Source: Bryum argenteum
Taxonomy: Eukaryota; Streptophyta; Bryopsida; Bryales; Bryaceae
Length of the DNA: 64,000 nucleotides
Direction of reading: 5' to 3'
Assembly: GCA_037043015.1 (NCBI GenBank)
Contig: CM073325.1
Coordinates: forward strand, 14,735,001-14,799,000
A program made the position numbers and the translations under genes. Of this stretch, positions 32,901-45,647 are shown one piece after another. Position 1 is the first letter of the stretch. The number at the start of each line of letters is the position of its first letter. The notes beneath the pieces were generated by a model. That model did no database searches. It had not been told where the DNA came from and was given only the letters and a program-made list of their open reading frames with translations.

Positions 32901-35900
32901 GCCAGAAACCAACCTGTGATACAAGAAGAGATATGGTAGCTCTTCACTTAGATATGAGCACTCTGTTGTGGACTTCATGTGAAGGTCGTTCAGAGACCAT
33001 CCGTCCTTTATCGTGAGGTTTCGTGCCTTCGGATCGACTTTACACACACAGCCCAACTGTAACATGGCATGCAGAGCTAGCGGCATCTTTGTCTCGTATA
33101 CTCCCTGCTCACGTAACCCACATTAAGGTACCATCCTAAAATATCATCACTAGAAAGAAGAGACTTGTTGCATGATGATGGAACAAGGATCACGAATAAA
33201 AGCTTCGATGTCCTGGATTAGTGGAGGACGCTTTTAGAGCTCTCTAATTACCTCGACTTCAGGATCGGCAAGATGGGCGGCAAGTTTTCTCCCCGCTAGC
33301 TTAAACTGTTCCTCATCAACTACTACCTGCATATTACATTTCAATCCGATAAATGCCTGCTTCAAGATCATAGCGTACACAGAAATTTCGTGTATCAATA
33401 AAGCCCATTCCTGGACTGTCACAGCATGCGGACTTAATTGCTCTACATGGTGCCGCGTAATCTACTAGTCAATTTGAAGACCGTCCGCAAAGCAGATAGT
33501 ACATAGGTCAGTAGAAATAATATTCTAGATAAAGGAGGATTAAATAGAGTTTAAGTCTGCTGCTCACGCGCGAAAGGAAGGAAGAATCACCTCAATCAGA
33601 TTATAAACAGGTCGTCCGTGTGGCAAAATGCGAGTAACTCGTACTCCAGGATATTCTTCAGAGTCGGAAGCTTGGGTATTTAAGTAGAAAACTCGTGGGA
33701 TTTGTAAGGGAACCTTGAACATTTCGCCGTCTGCAAGTACCCAAGCTGTAAAATCCCCTAGCCTTTGACCAGGATCTAGGTGTAGTATCTGTTCAAAAGG
33801 TTACAAACACAGGAACAAGGGATTAGGAACTTCAATACGGGCACCTTCAACATTAAGCGTCCACCAAATTTCAGGGAAATGCAGGGCTAATATGTATCAC
33901 CAAAATACCTGCCAGTGCGAATTTGTCAAGGCAGCTGCCCTATCTCGAAAGTACCCTCTTAAACCAGATGCTCTTGGTTGAGATGCTCTACTTTTCTTAT
34001 TCATGAGCGAATTACGTGATGATCCACCAACATCCTCAACGCCAAGCTCCGTTCTACAGCGGTTCACAATATACAGTCAGTCTACTTGTAAAGCTAACAT
34101 AACTTAAGTTGACCAACTTCACAACAAATAAGCCGGTATAAGGATGTGCAAAATCTCATAGTAAATGTACAACACTGCAATATTTATGTTCACGTGGTTT
34201 GGTTTGTGGAAAAGCGTCTATTTCAAGCCTAGATATGTCCATACAGCACATGAAAAACCGAGAAAATCCACCTGGATCGCCTCCGTTGGTCACCATCTTT
34301 TGATGCAGGGGCAGCTTGGACATTAATGATCTGCTTGCCATTTTCATAGATACGAACCACTGGTCGAGGATTCTTCCGACCATTTACTCCAGAACCAACC
34401 ATATCCTCTAAGTCCGGTTCGGAGTTATCCTCAGCATCCGGCAACTCTTCTAGGTGGGCTTTTTGCCCGAACATGTCTCGTAAGCTTCTTTGCCTGTATT
34501 TATCATCTTTCTCTCGTATTCTCTTATGAAGCCAATCAGGATGGACAACACGTGGAACTGGATTTACAACCTGTAAAAGTTGACGGTCAGGAATCTCGTA
34601 GATAGATGTCAAATTGGACCTTCGAGCACATGCATCTGCTCACAAACACATAGATGGTAGCCGTCCTAGATGCTGCACGACCTTCAACTCTAATTGCGGG
34701 TGCAAAATTCGTAGATCCTCAGGACCCTTAATCAACAACTAAGTTCAAAGTTGTACCTTCTGCAAAGCCGCAGGAATAGTGATAATTTTCTGAATAGCCG
34801 AATTGAGACGCTGCCGATAGTAAGCCCAGTCTACAATGCTTCGGAGAGCTACATCGGCTGAACACTTGCACCACTTTCGTACAAATACTCTCATTACCTC
34901 TGTGTACAGACCAAGTAGTGGTTGATCAACCAGTCTGTAAAGATACAACCTCTTACTGTACTTAATTTATCAGATGCGAAAGACAAATTTGGGCCGACAA
35001 CCTCATCAGATCTCGTTTTGATTGTGCATATAGTTTCGACATATGTAAGGCATACCAGGTTCGGTTTCGAAAATTGCGACAGGAATTGCACGCTCGCTCA
35101 CTGGAGCACCCTGCGATGCGAAGATAATGCTTAGAAAGCCAACTTCGGAACCTTACACCATGACTGACATAATATCACGTATTAAAGGACAGCTAAATTT
35201 ATTTAGCAGGAAATGCACCTGAGGATCACGGGCGACAATGTAACGACAGCTTAGACCCTTGTCTTTCACCATCTCGTCCCCCAGAAAATCAGCTAATCGC
35301 CGAGCTGTGGTAGTAGCACATGATTTTCGATCACCATAGTCTTCTAAGGATTTACTCATCGTGCTCGATTCAGAAATGTACTCCAATAATTCACTGTCTG
35401 CTACATCAATACCTTGATTCTGAACAATTCACATACAAAGTCGTCCACTGATGAGAAAGAGTCCACTGCGTTGAGCAAACGAAGGGGCAAATTGCTCAGT
35501 CAAAGTACTGCGTATAATCGATGCATTAACTCATGAGATTGAAATGTGTCATTAGCCTCACGCCTGTCTCGCAAAACACATACCTCAAGCAAATCTAACC
35601 AGCGATTCGCCACAGCAGCTACAGACGCATAGCACTCTTCCAGAGTCTCTCCGTGGAGGAAATTTTCAAAAATTTCTGCCTGTTGCATAAAACGAAGCCC
35701 TCATTTCAGTGTACATAACAAAATGACTCCATTTATCCTTGCACGTATCAGTTGAAGGAGGAAGAGATGAGTTTCCTGCAGATTTATTATGTGCTGTTCA
35801 GTGATTCAATAGATTTCAGAACCAGTTGATATTGGAGTCGAAACCAGGATGAAAACATTTCTAGTTCTGATTCTCTCGAATAGGTGTCACAAGCAGAGCC

Positions 35901-38900
35901 CGAATAGCACATAAATCGAGACCATGAGATCGAAAACACATCTGCATACCACAGTAAATTGACTATTCTGCGAAATTTGAATCGGGAAAAAAGCCGGACC
36001 TGAAAAACTTTGATGAGTTTGAGCTCTCCACGTCGTTTGATCTCAAATCCTTTTAGCTCTGCCAAAGAGCCATCGTGGTTGAACACGGCGTAACGCTTCT
36101 TTAGAAGCACGTTTTCTTCTTTGGAAGCAGGGATGATCATAGCCTGATTGACAACCATCAAAGACTCATGAGAAGATGTACATTGCCCACAATTCATTTG
36201 GCGTGATCTCAATGTAGATTCGTCCTGATTAGTCAGAAATTTACCTTATAAGGCCCATCCACCTCAAACTCGATGGAGCACTCACTGCTTGTTGCATATG
36301 TTCGCTGTACAGGATCCACTAAGGTCTGCACATGCCGTAATCACCACATCAATAGGCATTCTATCTGCAGGGGAGATCCTCAGGAAACTCGAAGACCTAT
36401 TCGGTTATCCATGATGAATTTCTTGAGTAACAAAGTGCTCATTATAGTCATAAGGAGGATCTCTCAAGCAAGGAACAGGAATAGTTGACCTGATATTGGT
36501 CGTTGGTATTGTTGAGAGCAACATCAACGTTGAGCATTACACAAGGGTATGAAATAAAGTGCTTCTTCCCAGTTCTGCGAGCATGGAACACAGGATACTT
36601 AACAATAGCATGAAGGAGAATTTCGTGAAATTTCGTGACACCATATCTCTGTTGAATACTCGAAGGTAGGTGAAGTTATTGCATTCGTCATGAGCAACAT
36701 GTGAAACTCCTTCATTTGACCCACATTCACCAACTAATTAGATCTGACAATGCATTGAGGACTACCGAATTTCAAGAGAATCAATTAGATGTAGCGAAAC
36801 TTGAAAGTGCCACTATGACCTGAGCAACCATCTTAACATCATCAATAGAAGATTACTGGTTCCCAATCAAGGCCTCACAACCGACATATCTGAAAACAAC
36901 TCTTGTATGCCACAGAGAAAGGAGAGAAAGAAAGATTACGCACGTGGTCTTGAAGGTGAAGTTCTCTGGGAAAGACCCAGGCAGGCAACACCAGATCCCA
37001 TCTGTATCGAGTTCCAGAGGCTTTCCAATCTGCTCAACTAGGACTCGGGCATTTTGGATAATCTTGGCCCCAGTGTAAGTCACAACACCTGCCATCTCCA
37101 TGGAGTACCACCGGGCTCCCCTGCATCTCAAAAAAGACAAAACCTTTCAGAAAAAAACTTCCAACACGCATAAAGGAGAAACTTTGCTGGAAACTTGATT
37201 AATTCAACAAATTCAACAAAACCACATAAAGAGATTGCTGGCACTTTACTTGCGCATGACATAGCCGTAGAAAGAATTAAGAATGCACTTGTGTGCTAAT
37301 TGGAGTGAATCATAAAGGATAACCATATCCTGCAACAAGTTCCAGCGACATTAGAAACGTCACTGCCTTTCTCAACAGTATATGCAGTCTGGGAACAAGT
37401 AAAACCAAAAAGATTCGGAGAAAGAGAATAGACGTAGTAGTTGAAGGAAAACTACTTCATGGATGGAGAATGCTTTTTGAAATTTTACAAGACCATAAGC
37501 CACTCTGCTTTGGGCTTACAGAAGCTTCTTGGATTTTGATTGGATTGCCACTGGCTTTTGCATCTCCAAGCTTCCCTTTCCACACTTTGTTGAGACCCTT
37601 GTATTCATAGCGGCGATCTCGAAAACTGGATGATCGAGACACACATCAAACATTCAGGATAACATGATAAGCAAAACGTACTAACATCCATGTGTGAAGA
37701 ACTTGAATTCTCTATGATGATGCACAAAATCAGAGAAAGCATTGGACCTTTTCACTGTGTCTACGTAGAAGGGATTCTCTCGCATGCAGATACTAGCAGA
37801 TCGAACGTCAGTAATCGCTTTATCCAGCACTCGCTTGTACACCTAAGAAAACAGATAAAAACATGTCAGCGAACATAAGTTTATAAGAGGTACTGAAGAC
37901 GTGGAGAGAAACCGCGATTCCTACATCCCAAGAATCCACGTCACATTATATCACGAACAAGTACATGCTGCAGATACTTGAGTTCCCCAAAAGTTCAGCA
38001 GGATTAACTAGTAAAATTAAGTCAATAAGATAGGAAGTCACAACACTCCCAGCATCATGGGTACAATTGCAACTGTTGAACTAATACGAACACCTCGAAT
38101 GGCAAGCAATCAATGTAATATTGGAATGGACTGCAGAACCTTAAGGTCAGGTACAACTTCTTACTACTGTGCATTACAAACAGGCTGGCTCAAAACAAAC
38201 CTTCTGACAGTATTTCTTCAACCGTTCTTTCAGCTTGCTCTGCTGCTCGTCTTTGGGGAGATCACGAAAGTATCTAGTAGGACCTCCCTCAGTGGTGGAA
38301 GGAAATTGTTCCGACTCAATTTGATTCTTCAGGTGCATAAACTCACTGGTACAAATCAAAGAAACAGATAAATAGAAATGGTCTCCAAACAATCCAGAAA
38401 GAATGAAAGCTCAAGTTATCACGACAACTGGAAAGTTATGATGATACAGACCTCCGTTTCGCAGCGTACGTTTCACCTCTCCATACCCATTCCAGTTCTC
38501 GCATGCAAGTTTTTCCAGGGCGATTGAAGTCGCATGCTGCACAGATCTCATCTGTAACAATAGATGATGGCTGCAATCATAGGATCCTTCACTTAGTAAA
38601 TAGCCAACCAAACATGAAAGTTGCTAACAATGGTGGTAACCATATTTCAGTATCACTTCTCAAGTTGAATAGTAATGTATGTGCTTGAATAATAATCTAA
38701 GTAGTCACGTGCTGAACGTACCTGAAGACGATTCGTAAGAATAATATTCGGATACATCGCAGCCACGTCCAGATGATAAATCAATGGAACTTCATCTCTG
38801 ACAGGATTATCGCGAAGAACCTCCAGCTGATAATCAAAAATAAGAGATAAGTTTTGCAATCAACATCGTAAGGAAGCCATATCTCGGCTATATTTCCGCA

Positions 38901-41900
38901 TCATACGCCGGAAGTATCATATTCCGCGTAACGCTTTGCTTAGAAGTAAGAGACTACAGAAGGATTGATGTCAAAATGATTGATGATTGCTGGCATACTG
39001 TGCAAGTTGAAAGATGCAAACCTACTTTGGATTTAATTTCTTCTTTAACAACATCATAGTTGGTCACTACATCCAGCTCCAGCTTCCCTTCCTCTTCGAT
39101 CGCATACTTCAAATCCCGATCTAGATTGTCAATCAATTTCTGCAAGATTGAAAATTTAATGAGTAATGAAGTTTTTAAGAGATGGAATTCAGGAGTCCAT
39201 TAGAAAGAACGACAAACTGGCATTGCGAACCACATAGCAAAATGTACAAGACAAGAATATTTGCATCGAAATTCGGTGTGATCGTACTATATGCCAATGA
39301 GCTTGTCAGGCTGATGATTCGTGCACTATCATCCGAGGTAAGAACCAATAAGCCTATGCCCTGGTTATTTATGCAGATTCCCTCCTTGACTTAACTTATA
39401 TCTAAAATTAGAATCCAATGCACCTCTTTTGATAATTCTTATGAACTCGTTACAAATAGGGAAATTGATATGAGAAACGGCCGGATGGATTGCGTTGAAA
39501 GAGAGGATCAGTAGATCTTTTACTATTGATAGGATCAAACAAATCGCAAAGAACTTCAAAGGAATCACCTGATATGCATCAGGAGTGAGATGGAATCGTG
39601 TAGGAATATCAGATCGGAAGACACCACTCTCCAAGCACTCCACATGCCCACCAATGTAGGTCTCGCTCTCAAGCATTCGTCCATTGTATACTTTCTCTTG
39701 TTCAGACTTATGCTTGTTGGGGCATATGATGTTTCCCTCGAACGCCTTCAGATAGATAACCACACGATTAAGATCTCACAAATGCTTAAAGATGCGAGAA
39801 CATACACTATTGCCTTCTTGAGTCAAATAGAAATGTACAGATGAACACTTACTTGAACCATGAGAAGCATCTCACAGAGAGTTCCGGATCCTTTACGTAA
39901 CACTTCGTCTGGTGGCATTGGGATAATGGTTGCCAAAGAGAAGATGAACGGATGCACATAAGTCATGTACAAGTAATACGTTGATACAGCATCTGAAACT
40001 GAGTAAGACGCCATCGTCTGCACAGAGGAATGCTCATAATGAATCGATACAGGCAAGAGTTGTATAGAAGAATTTCACGAGAAAAGTGTCACAAAATGGC
40101 ACTCGCGAAGCTTCTAAGCATAAAGTCTGGAATAGAGCAATATCACCAGGAAGCTGACCTGTGGTTGCTCAATAGCAAAACGAACCATGTCTTCAGGATT
40201 GACCTCCAATGGGTCAAAACCCAACTTGGCCTTTGTCACAGCCTGCAAAGCAATGCGATCAATCAGAATTTAGTTATTAAGTACAGTAGAGCCAAGTTGT
40301 GAAGGCGACTGCTCTGTACAAGATAAGCAGAAACGCTAGTAAAGAGCGGTAACATATCTGGAACTCGTATGCCACTTCCACTTCCACTAAATGATGGATA
40401 TGCTAAGCGGAGTGCAGTTATAAGCAGATGCAGAGGAAAGACATGCCGTACCTTAAGACCTTGACTTCCCTGTGGCAAGTAGCTGTCACGCTTCACCCAT
40501 GCGAAGCAATCCAGGTGGCAGGCAAACTTACTCAAACACTCACCCTGCTGCTCATTATGTTTGAATCCTATCTCCTGCCAGAGAGTCAAGACAACCATGT
40601 TGAGAGACATTATGCTAACTTCACATTGCTATAAGGAGAAAGAATACCAGTTGATAGCGCTTGAAGTTCACTGTTAAATTCAGTGGTGAAGTACAAAAAG
40701 TAGGTTGTCCTCCAACGAACAACATGGCTATCCTAGTGATCATGATTGAATCCGTTTACCTCACGCATTCTCATTCCGTGATGAAGAGCACGAGCTTCCA
40801 TAAAAGGCCAATCGAAGAAGTCACCGTTGTAGGTGACATAGATACTTGGCTTCACCTCTCGCATGTGAGAGAACCAGCTAACGAGAAGCTCTTTCTGCAA
40901 GGATTGGCGGTGAAGATTAATCAAAATACATCATTGAGATAGGCAATTTGAAGGTCGTCATCAAACCGCAAAGATGCAGCCGAGTATTCATCACCTAGCT
41001 TAGCATTAAAATTACACAAAATACAGGTCTGTATCTATGTTGGTGAAGTTTCTGCAAGAGAACACCTATATTATTATGTACAAATAACAGCCTAATTACT
41101 CACGATCATTACTTTCCTAGAAATTAGCTCTAACAAGACAAATTGTGCTGTGTAGATAAATAAGAGCATGTCTCACCTCAGTTTGTGTGTTGATGACCTT
41201 GAAGTGACCCTCAAATTCTGGCTTAGGGGTGTATTCTAAGTCTTCAATATCAGCACCCACACACTATAAACCTCGCACCACATGCTCTAAATCAGCATAA
41301 GCGGACGTTGCCAAAAATGATTCCAAAGAATAAAATCAGCCTACTTACTAACATACATCTCAGAAATACGACATTTAGAAAATGAATGAATCACCAAAGT
41401 AGCATTCAGAAAGGCTTTTAGAAATTTTCATTTAGACCAGTGATTGGACACTTATCGAAATAGCTGAAAAATGGAACCGTACAATGAATGATGTTGTAAA
41501 GAAATTTCACCTCTCGGTTGACTATAAGGAAGCCCTGGCCGTCAATCATATATGAAATCATCATCACGCTATCATAAGATGCGTCAGGGAACTTCAAAGG
41601 GAGCTTCGTTGTCTCGATATCGAATGCACAAACTCGAACCTCGGCACGCTGGAGAAGATCAGTTCGTCTTTGTAATTTCGTCTGAGAGGATTCTACACTA
41701 ACCGTGTACCAAAGGCCACATCTAACATCTGCTCACAGACATTACAGTGTTCTATAAAGTCAGTAATTCAGAGGTTATTCGTAAGTACAATCGTAATAGC
41801 AAACCTGTCTTACCCCGTTCCTCCGTGACCAGAAACGCTACTGATGACAATTATTCGCAAGCATTTAAGCATTATCCAGCTACGACCTTGCGTTTCCGGG

Positions 41901-43784
41901 AGCTAAAGCACGCGAAAGGGTCCGGTTATTCACACTAAAGTCGAAGCTCTGGGTCGTTCCGACTTACCATTATCAATCGCAAATCGAACATGGTAGGGGA
42001 CATCATACTCCCTAAGGTCCACCATGTTTTCGACGTAGTCTTGGATTTTTCCTGGTTGTCGCGTTCTGAAATAGATCAACAACTTTGCCAGGTTAGGAAA
42101 ATAGTAAGGCCCCTCTTTAGCTGTGCTAAAAACCAGTAGAGCAAACAACAAGCTATTAAAAGAAACAATGAGAAAGTAGACAATGTCGTCAGTACAAGGT
42201 CAATAAAAACCATTAAAGAACATACGAAGGTCACCTTCTGTATATCAGAAGGATGTAAAGAAAATCATGTCCACTTACGCTTCATTGACGAAGAGTGACT
42301 CATAGGCCTGAGCAGCATCCAGTTTCGCCTTGTTCCGCTCAACCAAGGGTAGCAACTCGCTTTTTACACTCATCAACTCTTGCACGGTATTGAAGCTGAC
42401 TTTTAAGTATTTCCGTTGCAAGCCTGAAAGATGGTTTTTCTGCAGTGCGTAAAACACTGAATGTGAAAAGCGTGTTTTTAAACTGATCCAACACAAAGTG
42501 TCCTTAAAAGACTACTATGCTTCATAAAAATAAAGGCTCCAGAGACTAACTATCCAAGATGGGTCCAGTGGTATAACAACCCGTTAAAACTCTCACCAGG
42601 TCGAGATCCTCTTTGTTAACTATCTCGATGTTGGCAATCTGCCCCTCGTACCGCCGTCTTAGGTACGAATCAACCTCAAGCTCTGTGTTTTCCTGCACAT
42701 ATGATCCACTAAAAGTATGAGAGATAGAAGATAAGAAACTTGATTGAGAGTGCAACAATGAGTGTTCCTCAACGTACAACAATTCAAAGTTTCAATTCCA
42801 TTACCACATGAAATTTGTTCTGAGTCCAAAAGCATTAGTATAGTGAACACCATCAAGATATGTATTCGTGCGATCTCTTCAATGACTACAAATTTATCTG
42901 GCACTACAAAACTCCTGAGTTTCCCATTGCTTGTTCTTCATTATTCTATGCAAAACAAAGAAGGATGCTCAGCATTACTACATACCTTAGCTCCCAAATA
43001 AAAGTAAGGAGCAAACTTAAATTGTGCCTTGAAGGTAGAACCATCCTGAGCACAGCAACTCCGTTAGCCTCACGGTATGTCTGCTCGCCGAAAGCCATCT
43101 TTGAAATTGTATAACAATACTTGATCTACGTCTACCAGACCAGATTCGATTGAAACGTGGCTAGATGGTCTCGTACAGATGGCTTCGGGAATAGACAAGA
43201 TATACTTGCAACTTAGAACAACAGGCATTAAAACCATCTCCTTATATCTGTACTATAGGAATCGCAGAATACCTGACACATGAAGTAAAGATTGACACAG
43301 CTGTATGTGACGTTGTCATTATTGGGATCATCCACTGCTGACTGCGCCAAACACATTTCCAATATGTTTGATAAAGACTTCAAGCTTCACGGAATTCTCA
43401 CACAGAATTCACGACGTTACTAAGAGAATTAGGATAGGAGATGTCTCAGAAATCGACCGTCCTGTTCGAGCTATTCCAACCCTCTGGTAGCATCGAGACC
43501 AACGATGGAATTGGAATTGAGGGAACTTTACATACCGTGACCATGTTGAGAAGCCATCCCAGACGAGGCTCTCCTTCAGTGAAAATCTGATATCCAAAGC
43601 TTGCCTCCAGGGCGTCCTCGGAAGTCCGCCATGCCTTGGACTTACCTGCTCTCCTTTCACTGTCAACCCCATCCTTGTGGCCTTCCGCAGGTCCACCTTC
43701 CTTGCCAAATTTACCCTTTCCTCTCCCTCCGAACCTGCCACGGCCGCGGTCCCCTCCTAAGGGCCCTCTCCCTCGCCCCCTCAT
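26979..43784 (-). CDS. POL2: DNA polymerase epsilon catalytic subunit (multi-exon span)
   Basis: Leading-strand replicative polymerase. The span holds many exons with short introns, and the homologous blocks follow family order without an obvious gap. From the N-terminus: an Arg/Gly-rich start (ATG at 43784), [11 protein letters not shown] (about 43560), [16 protein letters not shown] (about 42020), exonuclease [15 protein letters not shown] (about 41610), exonuclease [12 protein letters not shown] (about 40810), exonuclease [19 protein letters not shown] (about 39990), polymerase motif [17 protein letters not shown] (about 38750), the [13 protein letters not shown]e-S cysteines (about 38530), motif [15 protein letters not shown] (about 37270), and motif [18 protein letters not shown] (about 37000). 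The inactive C-terminal half follows, then two cysteine modules, [10 protein letters not shown]...CVVPSC (about 27260-27350) and CMKC...CTC (about 27140-27200). The stop is TGA at 26979. All catalytic acids I checked are present. Individual exon borders were not all resolved. Confidence 0.93.
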
Positions 43785-44548
43785 GATTTTCCTGCCTAGA
43801 GGCTCTCTTTATGTAAGCATGATTCACCAACCGCTTGCTACACTGACTTCCCTGGCTGTGCGGTCTACCTAGCATTAGAATCCACAGCTCTGTATCCCTG
43901 TGATGACACGATAAAACCGATTTCGTCTTTCATTCGAGGACACTGCACGCAATTCAATCCACTTCGCTCCTTATACTTTACCCGAGCTCCATCCTGAGCG
44001 CTCAACAACTAGACTTCGAAGAAAAATTTTAGCCCGCTATCACATCCGGTTACTGTAAACCTTCAGCTTATAGCGTTTTCCAATTCCCGAATCTCGTCGA
44101 TATGGTGAAGTGATGATCGCCACGCAGTAGTAGAGGCGATAATCCTACAAAGAAAAGCTTTAGAATCAAGATGCATCTGAAAGTAATTCGTAACTTCAGG
44201 GGCCCCGAGAAAGCAAATTGAAAACATACTCAGTAGGTCTGCTTCATCTACGCCGCACCTCAAGAAAGCCGTCAGTACTAATAATGAGTAAGTAGGTGAG
44301 AAGCATTGCTTTTCTAGCTATCGGCATTTGAAGCAGCAAAGAAACTGCCGCCGGATCGAGCGATGAGCTCGTAAGAGCAAAAGAGAGTATCATCAATTTC
44401 AGCTGGATTGCAATTGTACACATGATACCGCCAAGCTAAGCTGTATGAGTACCTCTCCATACGATGATCAATCTCCAACGCGCGACAGCTTTCCAAAATG
44501 CAATCAGCGAACCAAATGTGCCCTAGTGAGGCGCAATTCCACAAAAGT

Positions 44549-44556
44549 GCGCCAAA
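44549..44556 (-). promoter_or_regulatory. E2F consensus site
   Basis: The plus strand reads GCGCCAAA, which is TTTGGCGC on the polymerase strand, an exact match to the E2F consensus TTTSSCGC. It lies 765 bp upstream of the polymerase epsilon ATG. S-phase control of replication genes by E2F is well established in plants. Confidence 0.6.
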
Positions 44557-44716
44557 TTCGATGCGGCAAAGCAATGTATGCACCTCTCGACGCCCACAAT
44601 CCGACTCCGCTGGTAACTTGGTCACATCAACAGATTACAAATGGCGCCGATCGCAGTAGAAGTGCGGCATCTCCGCATTCATCTTCCACTTCACAGTCTC
44701 ACTCTCCAGACAAAGG

Positions 44717-44724
44717 GCGGGAAA
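44717..44724 (-). promoter_or_regulatory. E2F consensus site
   Basis: The plus strand reads GCGGGAAA, which is TTTCCCGC on the polymerase strand, an exact E2F consensus. It lies 933 bp from the polymerase ATG, so the transcript probably has a long leader, perhaps with an intron. Confidence 0.6.
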
Positions 44725-45647
44725 TGGCCGCCACTCAAATCTACCAAATTCCTAGATAGAACAAAGCATGTTCCATATTTGAAACAGATTAAAATCTACA
44801 TATTTCTAGATATGGCCAGGTCTAGGTCACTCTTCGCTGACGGACTTGAGAGACGTTGCTTTTGTGGGATCGTGTCGGTCAAAAGTGCGATTGTTTGCAG
44901 TCGTATCAATCTTTTGTGATTCTCAAAGAGTGCGACGATCATGTGTTCAAACACGCACAAGCATTACTTTTCGAGCTTTAAATAGTAGAAGAGGGTTTCA
45001 GAACTCAGTGATTGCGGTACGTTCCAATTTCCTGCTGCTAATGCTGTTTGAGAATTTTCGTTGGGACATGGATTTTGCATTTCAAAGTTGAACCCGATTC
45101 CTTATCAGAACTTGGATTTTATGACTCGAGTACTTTGCTTCAATCCTCTAACTATAAGGCACACTTTTTGAGCATATGCCATTTTCGCATCCTTCGATAA
45201 ACTCTTGGAGAGAATATTCAGAATCGAAATTGAGATTCTAGGGTTAGTCACCGGAGGATTGAAGTCTGAAGTATTGACAGGGTTTTAGATTTGTGATCTT
45301 CGTGTTTTGCCATTTCGAATTTTAGCTCAATTCAGCTGCAGTTTCTGAGTGTATGAGGTTTTGAGGTTTGGAATATTATTTACCGGCAACTTGATTCGAA
45401 GCTTCCACCGTGTTCTAGCTGGGGGCGAGTGCTGCTCAGGCGACACCACCTCTTGAAATGTACACTTCCGGTAGATTCTCCTTCTGAGCATTACCTCCCC
45501 CGCCTACTTTGTCAATGAGGTACGATCACTGGGCACTGGAATTCCAAGTGCGCTTACTAGTTGCTCGATCTCACATTGCGGTTATTTGCCATGGGGAGCA
45601 GGAGCATTGGGTGATGGAGGAACACTAGCAGGGGTGTTTTGAGTGCG

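Larger units (their letters stand above)
43785..45647. other. divergent intergenic region between POL2 and COI1
   Basis: A 1.86-kb head-to-head spacer serving both genes. It contains the two E2F sites. A minus-strand open stretch (44314-44625) and a possible second piece after a TTTCTTTGTAG acceptor-like site (near 44155) could be leader exons of POL2 or a small unrecognised gene. The first E2F site lies within that open stretch, which favours non-coding leader or promoter DNA. A TTTAAATAG element near 44977 could serve as a TATA box for COI1. Confidence 0.45.

Noticed and set aside
43601..43872. Plus-strand Pro/Leu-rich ORFs
   Set aside because: Antisense of the Arg/Gly-rich first exon of polymerase epsilon.
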